This document shows, piece by piece, positions 56,069 to 64,000 of a stretch of DNA of 64,000 nt. Where the stretch lies: NCBI GenBank assembly GCA_947095585.1, contig OX352765.1, forward strand, positions 19,528,444 to 19,592,443. Reading direction: 5' to 3'. Made by a program: the position numbers and the translations under genes. The stretch comes from Nephrocerus scutellatus (lineage: Eukaryota > Arthropoda > Insecta > Diptera > Pipunculidae). Within the stretch, counting starts at the first letter, position 1, and every line of letters starts with the position of its first letter. A model generated the notes under the pieces. The model was not told where the DNA came from and did no database searches. It saw only the letters and a program-made list of their open reading frames with translations.

Positions 56069-57350
56069 AAGGGTGTTTTTTTAGGAGGTTTGTTTTTCCG
56101 ATAGATGTCGTTTTATTTTATGACAGTTGTTTTGACAGCTCAAAGTGGCATTTCTACTCAGTATTGTTTGGCAAATCATTATGAATAGGTTAACTCCAGA
56201 ACAACGTTTTCAAATCGTGGAAATTTATTTTCAAAATCAGTGTTCAATTAAAAATGTTTATAGAGCACTTCGTGAATTTTATGGTGCACATAATCGTCCG
56301 TCAGAGACCACCATAAAGAACGTAATTACCAAATTTCGGTCTACATTCACTCTTTTGGATGCCAAGCCACCGACAAGAATGAGAAGAGTTCGTACAGAAG
56401 AAAATATTGCTGTCGTTGAGGCCAGTGTCGAAGAAAACGACAATTTATCGATTCGTCGTCGTGCTCAGCAAATTGGACTTTGTCCATCGACTTTATGGAA
56501 AATTTTACGTAAAGATTTGGGTTTGGTGCCATACAAAATTCAATTGGTGCAAGAATTAAAGCCACACGACCATCGTTTGCGCCGTGAATTCAGTGATTGG
56601 TCGTTAAATCAATTGAACGAAGATCCATTTTTTTACCGTAAAATTCTCTTCAGTGATGAGGCGCATTTTTTGTTAAATGGATACGTCAACAAACAAAATT
56701 GTCGCATTTGGAGCAAAGATAATCCACACGCCGTTCAAGAATTACCAATGCATCCTGATAAATGTACTGTTTGGTGCGGTCTATGGGCTGGTGGGATCAT
56801 CGGTCCATATTTCTTTAAAAATGAGGAAGGACGACGCGTTACCGTGAATGGAAATCGATACAGAACCATGTTAAATGAGTTTTTGTTGTCAAATCTTGAA
56901 GATATGGATATGGATGAAATGTGGTTTCAACAAGATGGTGCCACTTGCCATACAGCACGTGAAACAATCGACTTATTGAAAGAAACTTTCAACGACAACA
57001 TTATTTCGAGAAATGGTCCGGTGAATTGGCCTCCGCGTTCGTGCGATTTGACGCCACTCGATTACTTTTTGTGGGGATACGTGAAGTCATTGGTTTATAC
57101 GCTTTGGAAACCAATATTCAACGTGTCATTGCTGACATACGCCCTCAAATGCTTGAAAAAGTGCTGGAAAATTGGACCTCCAGAATGACATTTGTGAAAA
57201 ATAGTCGTGGTAGCCATATGCCAGAAATTGTGTTTAAATGTTAAATGCCAAAAAATTATCTACCAAATAAAAAAAAATTTTGGTCATTTCATAATTTTAT
57301 ATGTGTTTTATTCAAAAAAAAAATCGGCAACCTCTTAAAAAAACACCCGT
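56069..57350 (+). mobile_element. DD41D (rosa-like) Tc1/mariner-superfamily transposon
   Basis: The best preserved element. Inverted ends: left AAGGGTGTTTTTTTAGGAGG, right (in reverse) ACGGGTGTTTTTTTAAGAGG, over about 22 bases. TA dinucleotides flank it at 56067-56068 and 57351-57352, the expected target duplication, giving an element of 1282 bases. One transposase gene fills it, in the plus direction. Relics related to it lie at 11060-11480 and 59150-59660, both much older, so this copy is a recent arrival. It inserted next to the RTE endonuclease at 55 kb. Confidence 0.88.
56181..57244 (+). pseudogene. DD41D transposase, one C-terminal frameshift
   Basis: Cut-and-paste transposase. I place the start at the Met at 56181 (MNRLTPEQRF), not at 56145, because the homologous N-terminus begins there. 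Residues about 1-110 hold two helix-turn-helix units (QIVEIYFQNQCSIKNVYRAL and LSIRRRAQQIGLCPSTLWKIL) with a basic linker. The catalytic Asp residues are D159 (ILFSDEAHF), D252 (FQQDGATCH) and D294 (LTPLDYFLWG). There are 92 residues between the first two and 41 between the last two, which defines DD41D. After VKSLVY, near 57098, the frame shifts: the other frame resumes with ALETNIQRVIADIRPQMLEKV and ends SRGSHMPEIVFKC at a stop at 57242. The in-frame product instead ends at 57188 with about 30 wrong residues. The catalytic core is intact. Confidence 0.9.
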
Positions 57351-59145
57351 TATATAGCAAAAAACTTGGAAGAATGACATACGCCACTCTTCTACTGAAA
57401 TTTGTTCTATTACTTCACTTTCAACACGTCTCAAGATATAAAAAGTAACTAGGCCGCACTTGTTTGCCCACACAAAATCCTTATGCAAACGTCACAATGT
57501 ACACGCTTCGTCCAAAACAATTGCTAAGATTATAAAAGATTCATATATTCAATTTCTGTATTACCATGCAACTGTTGTGATAAAACCAAGAACTTGTTGT
57601 ATATATATTTAATCAATCTAATGTACCAAGGTGGAATAACTCCAGAACATGATTCCCAACAATCCCATAAATTCGTATTGAATTTCAGTTAGCCACATGT
57701 TTATCATTATGTCAGTGGTTTAGCGATCTAACCAACCAAAATATTCCACAAGCCAGATGTTTCCGAAAGAAACCACCAACGTAATGTGGAAGTCAACGAA
57801 GTAGCAATGCATCTTTACGGGCAGTACATTCACCTGAAGTGCAAGTACACCATTCATGCGCATCATATCGTATTTCAAAACAAATTTTCCACACAATGAA
57901 CAACGCCAATGCATCCATGAAGTTCACTCATTTTGTTGTTGCTGTTGTGCTCATGCAGATATGAATGACTGTGGATGGCATAATTCTAAGCAACTTCCTG
58001 AATTCAGAGGCATCAGCGATAAAAATCATCAAAAAACGTTGATAACTAGTTGCCTTACCTGTGGAGTTCGGTAAACCACCGTTGAGACGATAAATCAGCA
58101 CAGACACAAAAGTAATAGTGAGTGGTGGTGGACTTTTAAGCATAAGACTCAGCAGTTAAACGTGAAATCGAAGACATCGGTCATTGTTAAAAAATTTGCG
58201 GAAAATTCAACCAACCATAGAATTCAGAAGCCTTTGAAAGTATATATCGATACATCTTTCTATTATTATTACTCCCTAATCACTAAATAAAATCCCATAT
58301 ATAACCAGAAACCGATCCCAAACTAGCAATCTTCCAATCAATGGATATTCTCCTCCATCAATGAATCTATCTGGATCGGATATCTTTATATTTATTAAGG
58401 GCACTAACATCCGTGAGATACAATCAAAATTGCATTGAACGTCGCTCTACTCGCTACTAGTCGATCGACACAAAAATAATGTGCAGTGTGCAGATGATTA
58501 TATGCTGTTAGAATTTTAGTAGTGGCCTATAACTATTTTCCCCCATGGCGAAGAACAATGCAGTTCCTGCATTGACGATGCTCACTGCATTTGAGAAAGA
58601 AAACAATAAACGATACTAAACAATAAATTGTCGTATATTATCGAAGAAAGCAGATGTGAAATGTGTCCATCGTACCGGAAAGTGTGCCTACATTAACACA
58701 ATTTTTCTAAACATTCAACAATGAATAAATTCTCCCCAAATTTATTTATTTATTAATTGTTATTTCAAGCTATCATTTCTTCTTAAAACATAATGTGTCT
58801 AAATAACAGTGAACTCTAGTGAGGACTTAAAAATGTAGCGTATAGGAAAATATATGGAGGTTTTTTTTATTGTGTTCGTAGTTTTTTCATGTAATTTTCC
58901 TTAGAACCTCAGAACCTCAGGAAGTCATTTAAACTGTTAATTGGACAGAGTTTTTCAGTTGAGCCACTCGATTTTTCTAATTTTTCTGCGTAATGTTATC
59001 TACAGTTGTTTGACTTTTCAGCTGGTCTATATTGCCTTTTAATCATTGAAAATTACACACTTCAATAACGTTTGTAAATTATCCAAAGTTCGCGTTTAGT
59101 TCAGCGAAAACTTTATGTGCGCTAATCAGTCTCAACGGTAACTCC
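57351..59145. other. No recognised feature
   Basis: AT-rich. Frames at 57245, 57720, 57856 and 57928 show no domain and overlap in opposite senses. Confidence 0.45.
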
Positions 59146-59149
59146 CATT

Positions 59150-59660
59150 TCTGACACAACGGCTTCGTCCAGAAGCCAACTTGTCATATTTTGGAAAGCT
59201 AGCAACCCAAATCCATTCACGAAATGTCATTTCATGTTAGCGAAACCCATACTACTTCTTCACTGATGCTGGCAACGCAGTCGCATTCAATGGTGATTGG
59301 AATGGAATAGAGGAGGGTGACTTGGAGCATGTGTGGTTTTAACAAGATGGCTCAACATGAAACACAACCGTGTTTCGCCAGAAATGGACTGTTCAACCCC
59401 GTTCGTACGATTTGATGCCTTTGGACTCATTTTTTGGAGCTATGTATATTCCACGGTGTGTGCAAATAACCCGGAGATTTTAGGCTTCCTCAAGACTAAA
59501 ATCGAATTAGAAATTACCGGCATATTGTCTGAGATATGCGACTTAACAATTAAGTTCAGCCGATTAACTCGTGCAGGTGTTTCCGTATTTTTGTGTTCCC
59601 TAATTAATGGCATGGCTAACCAAAGACAAATGTTTTTCTGGGTCTCAAATATAAGCTATT
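59150..59660 (+). pseudogene. DD41D-like transposase relic, C-terminal half
   Basis: The broken translation gives DAGNAVAFNGDWNGIEEGDLEHVWF, then QDGS (second Asp, after a stop that replaces the Gln), VQPRSYDLMPLDSFFG (third Asp) and a C-terminal part with LSEICD and FSRLTRAGVSVFLCS. It aligns with residues about 210-330 of the 56-kb transposase, with a deletion between the last two Asp blocks. The 118-codon frame at 59333-59689 is a shifted reading. Old relic. Confidence 0.7.
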
Positions 59661-59977
59661 TTATTAAAAACAAAAACAAATTGGGCTGAGAACGCTCTTG
59701 GAAAAACCCATTATATTATAGGGATAAAAGGCTGTAGCTACTTTACGAATCACTACACAACGATACAAATTTCATTTCAAAAAGATGTTTGTTATATACA
59801 TATTCACAAATTATTGCTTCAGATTATTGTCATATTATAATAAAATATTTAATGAAAAGAAATCTTCAAAAAAATGCATTACTGATTTCGCGTAAGAGAG
59901 AGATGCTACGCGAGCCTACTTTCTGAGCTAATGGTGTTCGATCGACCGTTGTTATTTGATTTTACGTTCACCAATTA

Positions 59978-60873
59978 CGAGGGTAGTTTGATAAGACCTT
60001 GAATTTTTTGATTAATAGATACTTTTTTCGGTAAAAAAATATATCTCAAAATTGTCTCGATACATTTAGTACAACGTTTTTCCTATTTTGTTATTCCTTC
60101 CAAATAATAAGTTTTCTCAAGGCTCTCAAAATAGGCGTTTGTTTCAGTGATGACCTATTCCTTAGACCCGAATCTCTTACCGCCCAGCAATTTCTTCAGG
60201 TTTGGAAACAAGAAATAGCTGCAGGAGACTAATTTTTTGATTAATAGATACTTTTTTCGGTAAAAAAATATATCTCAAAATTGTCTCGATACATTTAGTA
60301 CAACGTTTTTCCTATTTTGTTATTCCTTGTTTTCTCAAGGCTCTCAAAATAGGCGTTTGTTTCAGTGATGACCTATTCCTTAGACCCGAATCTCTTACCG
60401 CCCAGCGATTTTTTCAGGTTTGGAAACAAGAAATAGCTGCAGGAGACTAATTTTGGAAAGTATGCTGGATGGGATAGCAGTTCGTGTGCACCCGTGCATT
60501 GTCTTGATGGTACAGCTCTGCGGAACAGCGGTCGTTTATGCTTCAGATCAATATCGAATCTATCAAAAAGCTCTGAATAATATTTGCCGGTGATCGTTTT
60601 ATCCTTTTCAAGGTAATCGATTTGAAAGACACTGAGTGCCTCCACAAAAAGTGCTCATGGTCTTGTTGGCCAACAGAATCACCTACAGCGTTCACCCGTA
60701 GAAACCTACTGTCTTGATTCTTCCTTGGTTTCTGGTGTGTTGTGATGGATCAATGTTTCGTCCACGGTTACTTTCTTTGGTTTCGGTGATGGCAGTTGAT
60801 GGGAGCACAGTGTTACATTTAAAGTTACTGCCCGGGAAATTCAAAAAGTCACTGGCTTATCAAAGTGCCCTCG
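59978..60873 (-). mobile_element. mariner (DD34D-type) deletion derivative with TIRs
   Basis: The left TIR CGAGGGTAGTTTGATAAGAC and the right TIR, in reverse CGAGGGCACTTTGATAAGCC, match over about 28 bases. TA flanks both sides (59976-59977, 60874-60875). Minus-strand transposase pieces: VDETLIHHNTPETKEES near 60740 (first catalytic Asp block), IDYLEKDKTITGKYYSELFDRFDIDLKHKRP, HQDNARVHTN (second Asp, in a shifted frame), then FLFPNLKKSLGGKRFGSKE and TNAYFESLEKTYYLEGITK. The third Asp block SPDLAPSD reads FPKLVSCS, so that Asp is lost. The N-terminal DNA-binding half is deleted. 896 bases including the duplication. Confidence 0.88.
60002..60448. repeat. Nearly identical tandem duplication within mariner
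   Basis: Unit A 60002-60230 (229 bases) and unit B 60231-60448 (218 bases) differ by one 11-base gap (CCAAATAATAA present only in A) and two substitutions (CAGCAATTTCTTC against CAGCGATTTTTTC). The word AATTTT stands at both breakpoints, which suggests a microhomology-mediated event. The unit covers the end of the transposase and the subterminal region. Confidence 0.95.
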
Positions 60874-60875
60874 TA

Positions 60876-63865
60876 TTTGGGACCAAAGCATTAAGCTACG
60901 GAGCAGAGATGACTACACTAATCCCTATATGAATTCAGTGTGGATGTACCTCCATCCCTTTTCATCGGGAGATAGGGACATCACAATTTTGTACGTGTAG
61001 GGTTCTCTTTATCTGAACCGAGTATTAAATTTGATTCCTTTATTGTTCCTTTGTTTAACCTTGAAAGACATACATCCCAATTGTCAACGTTATCTCACGT
61101 CAATTTACATGGCCATAGTCTCCTCATTTCATTTTTTATATTTTCGAAGTCGCGTCTTTATTGACTTTATTTTAGTTTATTTCATTTAAAGGTATCCTTT
61201 ACAGACCTGATATTAAAAATTTGATTTAACAGATTTTATGAATTTTTATCTATCAAATGATATATCTCACGTATCGCTAATTTTATTATAAATATTAACA
61301 CATTTTGATACTGTTGACTTTTGCCACTAATTTGTGCAATTAAATGAAGCATCGAACGTTGAATTGATTCTTAAAATATGGTTAGTAACATACAATTCAA
61401 CTTGACTTAATATATGATATGATATGACCAAATAAGAGATCTCTACATTGTATTAAAATATTTTCTTATTTTTTCTAGATTTCTAAGATAATAAGTTGTT
61501 ATTTTGCTGAGCAAAGTACTTCGTTTTGATACTGTATTTTTCTAAACTCATATATTGAAAATTTCCTCTGTACTCTTTCTAAACGACTTTTATGAACTTC
61601 ATATAGTGGACACGAAGAGACCATACAATGGACGAATAAGCCAAATTAAAATCAAATTAAAATAAACCGACAAAATCGTCTCAGTTTCTCACATCTATAA
61701 TAATTTTAATCGACAGTGTCAGATCATTATTGTCATGAAAATTTTTTATATAAGAGACGACTAGACGACGTCACTGAAAATGATAAGACGCACGAGTATG
61801 ACAATTTAGGTGCTAGTTATACATAAAATATTTTGTTTATATATATATTTATAGTTTTAGCTTTAGTCATTTTTGTATTTATATTTTTATTCATTTCCAT
61901 CTTAAAAACTAGTTTCCAAAAGTGGAATAAATGTTCACAAATCACATAATCATAATTTTGTTATTTCACTCAAGGTTAGTCTTTTTTATGGTATTCTGTA
62001 CAGAATGCCAAAATTGTTGCGTCATATGGGAAAACATAGGTCGATACCAACTATTTGGTTATTTATTGTCTCAGGTCGCGCTCGTAGGTCGTGACGCACA
62101 TCTTTCACTTTGTTTTGACGCTCGCCTGGATACTTGTCTGTTTGTTTGTTTCTTTGAAAGAAGAGGAGCCCATCCCTCTGAAATTGAATTCGACCGTAAA
62201 TATTTAGATGGCATTAAGAGAACCAAAAAAATTTGAGTTCGAGGAAATTAATATTTTTATACGAGTATTTTCGAAACATAAAACGAATTGAATTGAAGCA
62301 CCAATAGTGCTTATCGTTATGTGACCTTTCTTGTGGATGAGAATGCGAATTTGAATATACGAGTTTTGTTTGTGGTAGCCTCATGGGGATTAATAGGTGA
62401 CCCTGAAAAGGAAACTCGCTTTGTAGTGGGAATTTTAAAGACTCTTCTATATTTTGTAGCAAAATATTGACTTTAAATTTTAATTTGAAATTTTATTTAA
62501 GAATTTACTTTCAACTCAAGAACAAGTGAGCCTTGTAAATAGCAATAAAACAATTTCTATGTTACACGTTTTCTCTTGAAATGAATTTAATAAAGATTTC
62601 CAAATTTTATCTTATATCCCATTGGAATGCTCCTACTGGTCCTATTATCAAGTAAAAAACCTCTTACGCCCCTCCAGAACCATAATCTGCAATCAAAAAC
62701 CCACACCACACCAAAAAATGGTTTTTAATTATTTTTCCACTTTTTCTTTTGCTTTTTCTTTTTACAGCTCAATTGAAATATCTCCATTTCTTAATATTTC
62801 ATGATCTAAAGAGCTACAGAGGACACCGCCGCTAGTACAGAGAATTAAATTAATAACGAGTAAGTTGAAAAATGATGCGCTTTGCAGTTATCACGTTCTT
62901 ACGGGGTGGAACACACAAAAAAATTTCCCACGTTAGCATTTTCTTACACAGCAATGAATCGGTAAAATGTTGACGTCACTTGTATTTATAATTAATTTTT
63001 TGTCCAAGGTTTCAAGAAAGAGCAGCACATTTTTAACACTTTTTCTAACGAGTATTTTTCTAAATGATTTTAATGCGCGGGAAGCGTTACCTTTCTTTGC
63101 TTGGTCGGTCGTCTCTAAGTTGATGACATCGCCCAAACACTAAGAATATCTTTCGGTCTTTAGATAACTTGTTTTCGGCCGATGTCGAAACATATCGTTC
63201 AGAATTCAACTGAGCGTTTTAATTTAATTTGTACAAAATTTTGTTCTGCGATGTTATCATAGAAACTACATTCTAGATGTGCATGACTGCTGGTAGATAA
63301 AAAGGATTCTTACTAAGAAACAGGTGAAGGTGACAAAACTCAAGCCATGTTATTTAGTCGCTGATATAACTAAGACACATTAACATACTTTTCGAAAACT
63401 TTGGATAGAATGGGTTTTTATTTTAAATTAAAGAGGCTTGCGTTTGAGATATCAAATTTATTTCTAGTTAAGGTACCATCGATGCCATTAATTATGGGAT
63501 ACAACATCATTCAAATTTTCTCCAAGAAAACTATACCGCTCGAGTGAATGTGCTGACCCCAATGTTTCATGACATTTTTTTTGCATTATTTTGGTGAACA
63601 TCATCCGATGTTAGTCCTTCATTTCATGAATAACTTCGGATTGCTGTCTTACCCGAATGCAACAATTTTGCTTATTAATTAATGAACCAGCAATGATTTT
63701 GTGATGAAAATTTGATGAAAGAATCATTTTCGGATATTTTTAGGGCCCCATTGAAGTTACGTCACAGCTGCCGGTGGTTTAATTAAACTTTGTACACATA
63801 CGACTTACAAGGAGGAAAGAAATATTGTGGGGCTAAAACATCCCTATCGTCTCTAAGTGTGTTTG
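60876..63865. other. No recognised feature
   Basis: Three kilobases of AT-rich DNA. Frames at 60714, 61931-62236, 62214, 62622 and 62933 show no domain that I can name. No transposon end seen. Confidence 0.45.
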
Positions 63866-63869
63866 TGGC

Positions 63870-64000
63870 AATGTAACATCATGCAAAAATAATGTAAAAC
63901 GACCGATATTAGTATTGAATCCACAGTTTTCAGTATAGCTGAGATGTATAGTGACGGTAAGACACCACTATACTCTCTAGGTATGGTAGGGATGGCATCT
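63870..64000 (-). repeat. Dispersed repeat, single unit, cut by window edge
   Basis: On the minus strand: TGTCTTACCGTCACTATACA then TCTCAGC, GTGGATTCAATACTAATATC and GGTCGTTTTACATTATTTTT. Matches the units at 18300-18605 in order and spacing. The start of the unit may lie beyond the window. Confidence 0.65.

Noticed and set aside
59333..59689. 118-codon open frame as a new gene
   Set aside because: It overlaps a DD41D-like transposase relic in a different frame; the motifs lie in the other frames.

Overview
This window is AT-rich eukaryotic DNA, best explained as a repeat-dense intergenic or intronic block of a fly genome, plausibly a tephritid fruit fly. It holds dipteran-type non-LTR retrotransposons (RTE, Jockey, CR1-like and RNase H-bearing I/LOA-like), three groups of IS630/Tc1/mariner transposons (DD34D, DD37D maT-like and DD41D rosa-like; rosa elements were first described from Ceratitis rosa), and a tRNA-derived SINE in at least six copies. 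I found no host gene, exon chain, rRNA or functional tRNA. Most open reading frames longer than 60 codons are chance frames or pieces of dead transposons.

Layout. 0.8-2.5 kb: RTE reverse transcriptase fragment, a CR1-like scrap and an RTE tail. 4.7-7.9 kb: endonuclease/RT pieces of LINEs on both strands. 8.3-9.0 kb: long imperfect inverted repeat. 10.7-12.7 kb: LINE tail, transposase relic, an unclassified repeat and a two-unit tandem. 14.7-23 kb: three SINE copies (one split by an insertion), a complete but dead maT-like element with TIRs and TA duplication, a second relic of it, and an RTE fragment. 25.5-27.4 kb: Jockey endonuclease followed by a 1.2-kb G-rich minisatellite; a C-rich counterpart lies at 34.7-35.0 kb. 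30.1-34.4 kb: an inverted repeat, then nested LINE fragments. 36.8-37.6 and 55.0-55.8 kb: two RTE endonuclease fragments sharing the same foreign tail. 38.4 kb: small MITE. 41-49 kb: unclassified repeat, three SINEs, a LINE RT, an RNase H-bearing LINE with a second copy tail to tail. 49.1-50.2 kb: RTE RT with 3' end. 51.7-53.4 kb: CR1-like LINE hit by a maT-like end. 56.1-57.35 kb: the best preserved element, a DD41D transposon with an almost intact transposase. 59.1-60.9 kb: a DD41D relic and a deleted mariner carrying a nearly identical internal tandem duplication. 60.9-64 kb: little recognisable until a repeat at the right edge.

The genes do not form a pathway. The biology here is layered transposition and decay. 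The most interesting points are the SINE family, the two hairpin-forming inverted repeats, the strand-biased minisatellite attached to a conserved motif, the shared chimeric junction of the two RTE endonucleases, and the internally duplicated mariner. Family names come from recognising protein motifs by eye, and element edges are approximate unless a TIR or TA site is stated.
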